From an uncultured Clostridia bacterium (lineage in GTDB: Bacteria; Bacillota; Clostridia; Oscillospirales; Oscillospiraceae), in assembly GCA_937907715.1 (NCBI GenBank), contig CALERM010000045.1, positions 1-5,588 of the forward strand: DNA of 5,588 bases, in the 5' to 3' direction. Numbering within the stretch: the stretch's first letter is position 1; every line of letters starts with the position of its first letter. The notes under the pieces were generated by a model. The model did no database searches, was not told the DNA's origin, and saw only the letters and a list, made by a program, of their open reading frames with translations. Made by a program: the position numbers and the translations under genes. Below are positions 1-5,571 of this stretch, piece after piece.

Positions 1-301
1 GCGTGACGATGGCGGGATGGATGTGGTTCTTGATGGCGAAGTTCTCGGTCGGCAGACCGAAGGCGTCAAAGCCGATGGGGTTAAGGACGTTGTAGCCCTG
101 CATGCGCTTTTTGCGGCAGATGATGTCCATTGCCGTAAAGGGACGCGGATGCCCCACATGAAGACCCGCTGCCGACGGATACGGGAACTCGATCAGACCG
201 TAGAACTTGGGTCTGGGATCGCCGGTGATGGCGGCATAGGGCTTCGTCTCTTCCCACTTTTTCTGCCACTTTGCCTCAATGGCTGCAAAATCGTATTTCA
301 T
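1..301 (-). CDS. leuS: Leucyl-tRNA synthetase, N-terminal 100 codons (runs off left edge)
   Basis: The gene encodes leucine-tRNA ligase, a cytoplasmic class I enzyme that charges tRNA-Leu using ATP. I translated the minus strand by hand. It opens MKYDFAAIEAKWQKKWEE, the usual LeuRS beginning, followed by FPYPSAAGLHVGHPRP at residues 39-54. That segment contains the class I HIGH signature as HVGH (residues 48-51). Then come RMQGYNVLNPIGFDAFGLPTE (split here: RMQGYNVL at 66-73, GFDAFGLPTEN at 77-87) and AIKNHIHP, which together are diagnostic of LeuRS. Only about one eighth of a normal 800-plus-residue enzyme is present, so the KMSKS loop and editing domain cannot be checked. The start is fixed by AAAGGAG at 314-308, six bases upstream. 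One small variant is FPYPSAAG where FPYPSGAG is common. Expression is controlled by the T-box leader just upstream. Confidence 0.96.
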   Translation of the reverse strand, partial: MKYDFAAIEAKWQKKWEETKPYAAITGDPRPKFYGLIEFPYPSAAGLHVGHPRPFTAMDIICRKKRMQGYNVLNPIGFDAFGLPTENFAIKNHIHPAIVT

Positions 302-332
302 AACAGACTCCTTTGTCTCGTAATTAACAGGC

Positions 333-371
333 AAAAACGAACGCCCCTGACTGCTGTGCAGTCAGGGGCGT
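333..371 (-). terminator. Intrinsic terminator of the leuS T-box leader
   Basis: A perfect 14-bp inverted repeat (341-354 with 358-371; minus-strand arm ACGCCCCTGACTGC) encloses a 3-base loop. Reading in the minus direction it is followed by TCG and five T residues (337-333). The 5' arm also contains CGCCCCT (342-348), which can instead pair with the T-box sequence to form the antiterminator. The hairpin is therefore conditional. It ends about 30 bases before the leuS start codon. Confidence 0.93.
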
Positions 372-575
372 AAATGTACGCGGTACCACCCTGATTCCGT
401 CATTTCCATGACGCTCAGTGACCTCTCACGCGGTCAGCCGTTCTTCCCTACTGCGTTCAGGAAGACCGCTCGGGAGGGAGCTTCGCGCCGCGTCTTGCCT
501 GCTTGCACCGACCGCAGACTCTCTGAAAGACGAATTGCGCGCATTGTTCTCCGTCAAAGCGTTTATCGATATTAC
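333..575 (-). promoter_or_regulatory. T-box riboswitch (tRNA-Leu sensing) controlling leuS
   Basis: The leader holds the hallmark T-box AGGGTGGTACCGCG at 392-379. AGGG and GCG in this motif can pair with CGCCCCT at 342-348 across the UGGUACC bulge, giving the antiterminator that competes with the terminator hairpin. Upstream, Stem I can be drawn as nested helices. The basal helix is 561-557 with 471-467. GCGC pairings join about 542-537 to 488-485, and CGTCTT/AAGACG joins 532-527 to 496-491. The apical helix is 517-514 with 502-499. CAGAGAG (525-519, the AG-bulge region) and GGTGCAA lie in its distal part. The 3' side of the specifier loop reads GAAGCTC, placing a leucine codon CTC at 480-478; a second CTC at 476-474 is less well placed. 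Further hairpins lie at 465-442, 436-419 and 413-398. Uncharged tRNA-Leu should stabilise the antiterminator and switch leuS on. The 5' end is estimated from the promoter, and the folds were drawn by eye. Confidence 0.93.
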
Positions 576-581
576 CCCGCT

Positions 582-610
582 ATTGTACGCAGTTTCGCCC
601 GATTTGTCAA
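582..610 (-). promoter_or_regulatory. Consensus sigma-A promoter for the T-box/leuS transcript
   Basis: The minus strand carries a perfect -35 box TTGACA (610-605), a 17-base spacer and the -10 box TACAAT (587-582), one base from consensus. The predicted transcription start is around 576-573, just before Stem I of the T-box. The -35 box overlaps the stop codon of rsfS (609-607), so the promoter begins inside the end of the preceding gene. This is close to the best sequence that the housekeeping sigma factor could recognise. It implies strong initiation with control left to attenuation. Confidence 0.9.
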
Positions 611-972
611 GCGTCGTGCGTCAAAATCGAAGACAGATTGACAACCTTACCGTCCTGCCAGAGCCGCTCGAGATCATAGAAGCTTCTCGTCTCCGCCGTG
701 AACACATGCACCACCACGCAGCCAAAGTCCATCAGCACCCACGTGCCGCCGCGGTGCCCCTCGCGATTGAGAAGCGGCTCACCCGCCGCATCCATCGCCT
801 CTTCCACCGCGTCGCAGAGCGTTTTGACGTGTGTGTTGCTCGTCGCCGTGCAGATCAGAAAATAATCTGCGAGCGTCGAAACGTCGGTAATCTCAATCAG
901 GCTGATGTCCTTGCCGAGCTTGCTGTCGAGCGCCTTTGCGGCGATTGCCGCCACCTCTTTTGCTGGAATCAT
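607..972 (-). CDS. rsfS: Ribosomal silencing factor RsfS (YbeB/Iojap family)
   Basis: RsfS binds ribosomal protein uL14 on the large subunit and blocks joining with the small subunit, slowing translation under starvation. The 121-residue length is normal for this single-domain family. Family landmarks in order are ITDVSTLADYFLIC (28-41), TSNTHVK (44-50), an acidic helix DAVEEAMDAAGE (54-65), EG...GGTWVLMDFG (71-84) and VVVHVFTAETRSFYDLERLW (87-105). The start is supported by AAAGGA at 986-981, eight bases upstream of the ATG. It follows the LCP gene by 24 bases and is the last gene before an independent promoter, whose -35 box uses its stop codon. No intrinsic terminator is visible right after it. 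Placement next to nadD-type genes is common in bacteria. Confidence 0.95.
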   Translation of the reverse strand: MIPAKEVAAIAAKALDSKLGKDISLIEITDVSTLADYFLICTATSNTHVKTLCDAVEEAMDAAGEPLLNREGHRGGTWVLMDFGCVVVHVFTAETRSFYDLERLWQDGKVVNLSSILTHDA

Positions 973-996
973 GCTTTTCTTCCTTTCTTCTTTGCA

Positions 997-2418
997 TTAC
1001 GGCGTCTGATCCGTCTGTGTTTCTTCTGACCAGAGGTCTGCCTTGCCGAGCCAGTTGTCCTCCGGAATTTCCGGCTCGCCGGGCTGAGCGTCTTCCGGAT
1101 TCTCCGGCAGCGTTCCGTCGGACTCCTCCGTGTTATCCGGGTTTTCCGTATCTGGATTCTCCGCGTTGTCCGGGTTTTCCGCGTCCGGGTCCTCCGTGTT
1201 ATCCGGGTTTTCCGCGTCCGGGTCCTCCGGGTTTTCTTCGTCCGGGTTTTCCGGCGGCTGCTCCTCGGAGCTCTCCGGCGTTTCCGGCTCCGGCGCGGTC
1301 TGCTTCTGATAGGTCCTTGCAAGGTCCGGGGTGATCACGCTTACCGTATCGAGCGTGACCGGCGCGTCGTAGGGGTTGAACGATTCGTTCACGACCTGCA
1401 CGAGCTTTCCGGCGTACAGCGGGTAATACGATACGCCGTTGATCATGGCGCCCTCACCCTCTAACGTATACGTTTTCATTGCATCAAAGTCGCACTTCAT
1501 CAGCGACTGCGCAAAATAGAGCATGTTGCCGACCGTGAGGTCCGTCGTCACATAGGTGCTGAACACATCCGCAAGCTCCTTGATCTTCGTCAGGCTCGAA
1601 ACGCTCAGCACCTTCTTTGCCAGCGCCCGCAGAAACTCCTGCTGGACCTTTGTCCTCTGGATATCCTGCGAGGCGTAGCCCTTGCGGAAGCGGACCAGTT
1701 CCATCGCCTTCTCGCCGTCGAGCGTCTGCTTGCCCGCCTTGAGATCGATATGCAGGTTCTGCGAGGGGTCGTCATAATACATATCCTGCGGCACGTCAAA
1801 TTCCACGCCGTCGACCAGGTTGACTGTCTCGCGGAACGCCTCCAGATTCACCAGCACATAACCGTCGAGCTCAAAGCCCAGCATCGCGCCGAGCCGTTTG
1901 GAAAGCCGCGCCATGCCGTCGGCGCCGCCGCCGGCGTAAACGGAGTTGATCTTCATAATGCCGCCGCTGCCGTTCAGAACCACCGTATCGCGCGGCACGC
2001 TCATGAGTGCAACGTCGTGCGTCGTTTCGTTCAGATGCGCGACGATGATGGTGTCCGTGCGGTAACCGTCATCGTCGGTGCCGCAGATCAGGATATTGTA
2101 GACGCCGGTCTGATGGCTGGCGGGAAGCTCGACTTCCTCCTCCACTTCCTCGCCCGTTTCCTCATCGACCTTTGTCACGACGTGCTTGACCGTCGGCTTT
2201 TTGACCTCCGGCTCCGGCTGCGTGTCCGTATCATGTGTTTCTTCCAGAACCGGCTGCGGCTTCTCGGGCGGCTTTACCAGTGTTTTATAGATGCCGACCG
2301 CCGCGCCCGCCAGAACGGCAAGTGCCAGAACAATGCCGATGATGCCCTTCTGCTTACCGGTCAGACGCCGCTTTTCCCGCGGCGCTTCAAAATGTCCATG
2401 GTGGGAGTTATGCTTCAT
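997..2418 (-). CDS. LytR-CpsA-Psr (LCP) family protein, membrane anchored, with acidic repeat tail
   Basis: LCP proteins transfer polyprenyl-phosphate-linked glycopolymers (teichoic acid, capsule or similar) to peptidoglycan outside the membrane. The 473-residue product has a short basic cytoplasmic N-terminus (1-24), one transmembrane segment (about 26-48), an acidic linker rich in Glu and Val (55-100) and the LCP domain (about 105-275). Expected active-site residues are present: R120 and D122 in GYRTDTI, R143 in SVPRDT, R243 and R245 in VRFRKG, then D252, R255 and Q259 in QDIQRTKVQQ. Residues 276-370 form a further folded segment. From about 375 to 455 the protein is an acidic, proline-rich tail with ENPD repeats, which lacks an obvious anchor. 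The start overlaps the end of nadD-yqeK by 11 bases. AAAGGA at 2436-2431 is a rather distant ribosome binding site (12-base spacing). The substrate polymer cannot be deduced, so I give no symbol. Confidence 0.92.
   Translation of the reverse strand: MKHNSHHGHFEAPREKRRLTGKQKGIIGIVLALAVLAGAAVGIYKTLVKPPEKPQPVLEETHDTDTQPEPEVKKPTVKHVVTKVDEETGEEVEEEVELPASHQTGVYNILICGTDDDGYRTDTIIVAHLNETTHDVALMSVPRDTVVLNGSGGIMKINSVYAGGGADGMARLSKRLGAMLGFELDGYVLVNLEAFRETVNLVDGVEFDVPQDMYYDDPSQNLHIDLKAGKQTLDGEKAMELVRFRKGYASQDIQRTKVQQEFLRALAKKVLSVSSLTKIKELADVFSTYVTTDLTVGNMLYFAQSLMKCDFDAMKTYTLEGEGAMINGVSYYPLYAGKLVQVVNESFNPYDAPVTLDTVSVITPDLARTYQKQTAPEPETPESSEEQPPENPDEENPEDPDAENPDNTEDPDAENPDNAENPDTENPDNTEESDGTLPENPEDAQPGEPEIPEDNWLGKADLWSEETQTDQTP
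1129..1251 (-). repeat. In-frame degenerate repeats encoding the ENPD-rich tail of the LCP protein
   Basis: The segment encodes LCP residues 390-430, built from variants of ENPD(N/T/A)xE and DPDAENPDN. At DNA level a 28-base stretch at 1169-1196 recurs exactly at 1202-1229, a 33-base (11-codon) period. A 25-base stretch at 1124-1148 recurs exactly at 1190-1214, a 66-base period. Both periods are multiples of three, so gain or loss of a unit keeps the frame. The pattern resembles tandem duplication in a coding region, not CRISPR or a mobile element. Confidence 0.88.
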
Positions 2419-3616
2419 GCTTTGTCAGGTTCCTTTCGCGCAGGAGAAAATCGCGCGCCCGCACCGAGTCTTCGCACACGGCGAAGCCTTCCTCCTGCAA
2501 ATGGCAGATGGTGCGCTCCAGCGCAAGCTCTGTTCCCGCGTCCAGATCCAGCCGCGCCGCCGCCCGGATGGATTCCACACCGGGGTACGTGCGGTTCGGC
2601 TCGATCATATCCGCAAGATAGACAATTTTCTCCAATGTTGTCATATTGGGTTTTCCGGTCGTGTGATACGCAATCGCGCTGCAAACCGCCTCGCACTCGC
2701 CGAACAGCGCCCGCGCAATCGCCGCGCCTGTTTTGGCGTGCAGCAGCTGCCGGTTTTCCCGTTCAAAATCCGTCAGCCGGACGTCATATTTTTCCGCCAG
2801 CAGCAGCTGCTGCGGTCCGGTCAGCGCCTTGGTGACATCGTGCAGAATCCCGGCTCTGGCGGCAAGCGCCTCGTCGGCGCCAAACTGCCGCGCCATCTGC
2901 CGCGCCGTTTCGCACACGCCAAGCGCATGCGCCGCGCGCGTCTTTTTGTGAAGCGACAGGCTGACGGTTTTCAGCTCGTCAAACGGCAGAGCGCGGTAGT
3001 CGCGCCCCGCGCCGTAGAGCTTCTGATCTTCGATGCGGCGCAGCACTGCCTGCGGAAGATAGGACTCTGCAATGCCGAACACGAGAAGCCGTCTTGCCTC
3101 GGTCGAGGAAATGTCAAAGCAGTCGTTCGTCAGCAGCACCGGTCTTTGTCCGTAAAGCTTCTCGAGCGCGTCTGCCTGCTTCTGGAGCGCAGCGCGGTTT
3201 TCCGCGTCTGCGTCATAGCGCGAGAAGCAGACCAGCTGCGCACGCTTTACAATCTCCTGCGGGCTGTACCATTCCTGAAACGACAGAAACATATCCGTTC
3301 CCATCATCAGAAACAGCTCGTCGTGTGCATATTGTGCCTGAAGCGCGCGGATGGTATCCACCGTATAGCTTTTTCCCTCGCGCCGGATTTCCAGATCGAG
3401 GACCTCGAAGCCGGGAAGATTCTCAAACGCAAGCCTTGTCAGTGCCAGCCGCTCGGTCGGGCTTGCCGAGCCGCTTGTCAGCTGCTTATGCGGCGGGATG
3501 CTTGCCGGAATGACCAGCACCCGGTCCAGCCCCAGCGCCTGCTTACACGCCTGCGCCGCGCGCACATGACCCAGATGCGGCGGATTGAAGCTGCCGCCGT
3601 AGACGCCGATTTTCAT
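2408..3616 (-). CDS. nadD: Fused nicotinate-nucleotide adenylyltransferase (NadD) and YqeK HD-domain hydrolase
   Basis: The 402-residue protein joins two enzymes. Residues 1-203 are NadD, which makes nicotinate adenine dinucleotide from nicotinate mononucleotide and ATP during NAD synthesis. It begins GVYGGSFNPPHLGH (4-17), has PPHK (41-44) and GTDMF (106-110), and ends its core with the nucleotidyltransferase motif ISSTEAR (169-175). Residues about 204-402 match YqeK, an HD-family metal hydrolase; characterised members split diadenosine tetraphosphate into two ADP. Metal ligands are visible as H230, H259-D260 (GILHD), H293, H318 in AYHTTGKP and D336 in YLADMIEPNRTYPG. No stop codon or frameshift separates the halves. 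In many Firmicutes these are two adjacent genes. The start follows AGGAAGG (3632-3626) with nine-base spacing, located inside the last codons of the YhbY gene. The end overlaps the LCP start by 11 bases. Confidence 0.95.
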   Translation of the reverse strand: MKIGVYGGSFNPPHLGHVRAAQACKQALGLDRVLVIPASIPPHKQLTSGSASPTERLALTRLAFENLPGFEVLDLEIRREGKSYTVDTIRALQAQYAHDELFLMMGTDMFLSFQEWYSPQEIVKRAQLVCFSRYDADAENRAALQKQADALEKLYGQRPVLLTNDCFDISSTEARRLLVFGIAESYLPQAVLRRIEDQKLYGAGRDYRALPFDELKTVSLSLHKKTRAAHALGVCETARQMARQFGADEALAARAGILHDVTKALTGPQQLLLAEKYDVRLTDFERENRQLLHAKTGAAIARALFGECEAVCSAIAYHTTGKPNMTTLEKIVYLADMIEPNRTYPGVESIRAAARLDLDAGTELALERTICHLQEEGFAVCEDSVRARDFLLRERNLTKHEA

Positions 3617-3621
3617 AGCTC

Positions 3622-4080
3622 TCAGCCTTCCTGCTGTTTTCTTCGTTCAATTGCCGCCTTGACCGCCGCCTCATGGAAATATTCCTTCTGCTGCTTGCGG
3701 CGCTCCTTTGCCTGCTGCTTGCGGCGGGTGATGCCGGCTTTGACGGGGTTATAATTGCCGGAAACCTTTTTGGGGGCAGCTGCCTTTTTTGCCGCCTGCT
3801 TTTTCTCCTGCTCGAGCTTCTCGGACTTGCGCCAGATCACAAATTTGGACCCGACGACCTGAATGCCCTCCGCGCCTGTCGCTTCGCACAGCGCGTCGCA
3901 GACCTCGCGGGGCGTCATCATTGCCGTTTCCAGCACACGACCCTTCACCAATTCGTGAATATCCAGCAGCTTCTCAGCCTCGGCGACGAGCGTGTCCGAT
4001 ACGCCGCCCTTGCCGACCATGAGGGTTGTGTCAATGGTATTTGCCTGCGCACGCAGCGCAGCTCGCTCTTTACTTGTCAT
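3622..4080 (-). CDS. YhbY/CRS1-CRM family RNA-binding protein with long basic tail
   Basis: YhbY proteins are small RNA-binding proteins linked to assembly of the large ribosomal subunit. With the start at 4080 the product has 152 residues, beginning MTSKERAALR. The CRM domain (about 1-85) shows the GKGG loop (23-26), the IHELVKGRVL strand (41-50), EATGAEGIQVVG (66-77) and KFVIWR (79-84). The family is usually around 95-100 residues. Here residues 85-152 add a Lys/Arg/Gln-rich tail containing RRKQQ three times (119-123, 127-131, 146-150). The same frame is open up to 4173, but that extra sequence lies inside rdgB and has no family similarity. The ATG at 4080 has a well placed AGAGG and fits the usual YhbY N-terminus. 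It overlaps the end of rdgB by 11 bases, suggesting translational coupling. The symbol yhbY/yqeI would fit by family, but I leave it blank because of the tail. Confidence 0.92.
   Translation of the reverse strand: MTSKERAALRAQANTIDTTLMVGKGGVSDTLVAEAEKLLDIHELVKGRVLETAMMTPREVCDALCEATGAEGIQVVGSKFVIWRKSEKLEQEKKQAAKKAAAPKKVSGNYNPVKAGITRRKQQAKERRKQQKEYFHEAAVKAAIERRKQQEG
3631..3726 (-). repeat. RRKQQ repeats in the tail of the YhbY-like protein
   Basis: Residues 119-150 of the YhbY-like protein contain three RRKQQ units. Two of them are coded by an identical 15-base DNA stretch (plus-strand CTGCTGCTTGCGGCG at 3688-3702 and 3712-3726), spaced 24 bases or eight codons apart. The third unit (protein 146-150) is coded with different bases. 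This looks like a local duplication within a basic, probably helical and RNA-contacting extension. Confidence 0.8.
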
Positions 4081-4669
4081 GGTTCTGTACCTCTTGATAT
4101 TTTCTGCAAAAATCCTGCAAAGCGCGCGCCCTGTGGGAAATTGCGTTCTTCTGTTCGCCCGGAAGCTCGGCATACGTCATGCCAAGCTCCGGAAGATAAA
4201 AGACCGGGTCGTAGCCGAAGCCGTTTTCCCCGTGCGGCGCGCGGGCAATGACGCCGGGGCACTCGCCTCTGGCGACAATTTTGCGTCCGTCCGGAAACAG
4301 GCAGGTAATCACGCAGACGAACCTTGCCCCGCGCTTTCCTTCCGGCACATCCTTCATGTTTTCCAGCAGATACGCCGTGCGCTCCTTGTCGGATGCTTTG
4401 TGTCCGTAGCGCGCGGAATAGACGCCCGGCGCGCCGTCAAGCGCGTCAACCATCAGCCCCGAGTCGTCCGCCAGCACCGGAAGCCCGGACGCCTTCATGA
4501 CCGCGTCCGCCTTCAGAAATGAGTTTTCCTCAAACGTCGTACCGGTTTCCTCGACGTCGATGTCCAGCCCATACTCCGATTCGAGCGCAATCTCAAAGCC
4601 GAGCTGTGACAGAATTGCGGAAAGCTCGGTGAGCTTGTGCTGGTTCTTGCTTGCCAGAATGACCTTCAT
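4070..4669 (-). CDS. rdgB: XTP/dITP diphosphatase (RdgB/HAM1 family)
   Basis: The enzyme hydrolyses non-canonical purine nucleotides (XTP, ITP, dITP) to monophosphates and pyrophosphate in the cytoplasm, keeping deaminated bases out of DNA and RNA. The 199-residue length is normal. Visible motifs are ILASKNQHKLTE (4-15), with the substrate-loop S-x-N-x-x-K; TFEENSFLKA (45-54); ADDSGLMVDAL (67-77), with the catalytic Asp 68/69; ARYGH (86-90); NGFGYDPVF (149-157); and SHRARAL (178-184). All key segments are intact. A strong AGGAGG (4681-4676) sits six bases before the start and reuses the last base of the ftsY stop codon, so ftsY and rdgB are tightly linked. The last 11 bases overlap the YhbY gene. 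Confidence 0.97.
   Translation of the reverse strand: MKVILASKNQHKLTELSAILSQLGFEIALESEYGLDIDVEETGTTFEENSFLKADAVMKASGLPVLADDSGLMVDALDGAPGVYSARYGHKASDKERTAYLLENMKDVPEGKRGARFVCVITCLFPDGRKIVARGECPGVIARAPHGENGFGYDPVFYLPELGMTYAELPGEQKNAISHRARALQDFCRKYQEVQNHDK
4081..4094 (-). promoter_or_regulatory. Ribosome binding site that decides the YhbY start
   Basis: On the minus strand AGAGG (4094-4090) lies nine bases before the ATG at 4080-4078. It supports this start over the upstream in-frame ATG at 4173. The site lies within the last codons of rdgB. Confidence 0.7.
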
Positions 4670-4680
4670 CGCACACCTCC

Positions 4681-5571
4681 TCAGATCAAGGCCTCGACGA
4701 AGCTGTGCGCGTCAAACTGCATCAGATCGTCCATCTGCTCGCCGACACCGACAAACTTGACCGGAATCTTCAGCGTATTGCAGACCGCGATGACCACGCC
4801 ACCCTTCGCCGTGCCGTCGAGCTTCGTCACGACCATGCCTGTCACGCCGGCAATCTGGCTGAACTGCTCCGCCTGAATGAGTCCGTTCTGTCCCGTCGTA
4901 CCGTCGAGCACCAGAAGAACCTCCTTGCTCGCGTTCGGAAGCTCGCGGTCAATGATGCGCGAGATTTTGCCCAGCTCATTCATGAGGTTCTGCTTGTTGT
5001 GCAGTCTTCCCGCCGTGTCGCAGATGATCACGTCCGAGCCTCTTGCCTTCGCCGCGGCAATCGCGTCAAACAGCACCGACGCCGGGTCTGCGCCCTCGTG
5101 CTGGCGGATGATATCCACATGCGCGCGGTTCGACCAGATTTCGAGCTGATCTGCCGCCGCCGCGCGGAACGTATCGCCCGCGCACAATAAGACCTTTTTG
5201 CCGCTTTCGCGCAGCAGATTGGAAAGCTTTCCGATTGTCGTCGTCTTGCCCACGCCATTGACGCCGATGACAAGAATCACCGACGGCTTTGTGGAAAGAT
5301 CGAGCTTTGTAGAGCCTACGTCCATCATGCCCTCGAGGACCTCGCGCAGGGCAAGCTTCGCCTCCTCGACGGTCTTGATGTGCCGCTCGCGCACCAGCGC
5401 CCGGAGCTTTTCCATCGCCTCTTCGGTCGTCTGCATGCCAAGGTCTGCGAGGATCAGGCTTTCTTCCAGATCGTCGTAAAACTCGTCGTCCAGCTCCGAG
5501 GCAGTAAAGACGCTGGAAATGGAGCTTGCCGTCTTGCTCAGCCCCTGCTTCAGTTTTTCAAAAAATCCCAT
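4681..5571 (-). CDS. ftsY: Signal recognition particle receptor FtsY
   Basis: FtsY is the SRP-GTPase receptor that docks SRP-bound ribosomes at the membrane for co-translational insertion. The 296-residue protein has a short amphipathic N-terminus (MGFFEKLKQGLSKT) for membrane contact. A helical N domain (about 20-90, containing DDLEESLILADLG) follows, then the NG GTPase domain. GTPase motifs are G1 GVNGVGKTT (103-111), G2 DTFRAAAADQL (133-143), G3 DTAGR (185-189), G4 TKLDGTAKGG (249-258) and the G5/closing region FVGVGE (273-278), followed by DDLMQFD. The long acidic A domain of E. coli FtsY is absent, as is usual in Firmicutes and related compact forms. GGAG at 5582-5579 lies seven bases before the ATG. 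It is the first gene of the visible run; any promoter or upstream gene (often smc in related genomes) is outside the window. Its stop codon merges with the rdgB ribosome binding site. Confidence 0.97.
   Translation of the reverse strand: MGFFEKLKQGLSKTASSISSVFTASELDDEFYDDLEESLILADLGMQTTEEAMEKLRALVRERHIKTVEEAKLALREVLEGMMDVGSTKLDLSTKPSVILVIGVNGVGKTTTIGKLSNLLRESGKKVLLCAGDTFRAAAADQLEIWSNRAHVDIIRQHEGADPASVLFDAIAAAKARGSDVIICDTAGRLHNKQNLMNELGKISRIIDRELPNASKEVLLVLDGTTGQNGLIQAEQFSQIAGVTGMVVTKLDGTAKGGVVIAVCNTLKIPVKFVGVGEQMDDLMQFDAHSFVEALI

Noticed and set aside
17..373. 118-codon plus-strand open frame at the left edge
   Set aside because: It is antisense to the leuS start and its terminator; the minus-strand translation is unmistakably LeuRS.
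398..436. Two hairpins (398-413 and 419-436) considered as terminators
   Set aside because: Neither is followed by a T-run on the minus strand. They fit internal helices of the T-box leader between Stem I and the antiterminator.
418..1029. 203-codon plus-strand open frame across the T-box and rsfS
   Set aside because: It runs antisense to a structured RNA leader, a promoter and rsfS. Its composition reflects those elements read backwards.
1124..1229. Short direct repeats considered as a CRISPR array
   Set aside because: The repeats are spaced by only 5 to 41 bases, stay in frame and encode an ENPD-rich protein tail; there are no unique spacers of uniform size and no cas genes.
1750..2835. 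361-codon open frame on the plus strand
   Set aside because: It is antisense to the LCP gene and the C-terminal part of nadD-yqeK, has no recognisable motif and no good ribosome binding site, and crosses two well-supported genes.
2291..3754. Long 487-codon open frame on the plus strand
   Set aside because: It lies wholly antisense to nadD-yqeK, the LCP start and the YhbY tail, whose products have clear family motifs. Its translation is Arg/Ala-rich without recognisable domains, and GC-rich DNA readily gives such antisense open frames.
4081..4173. Upstream extension of the YhbY gene to an ATG at 4173
   Set aside because: The 31 added residues fall within rdgB, do not resemble a YhbY N-terminus and are unnecessary because ATG 4080 has its own AGAGG.
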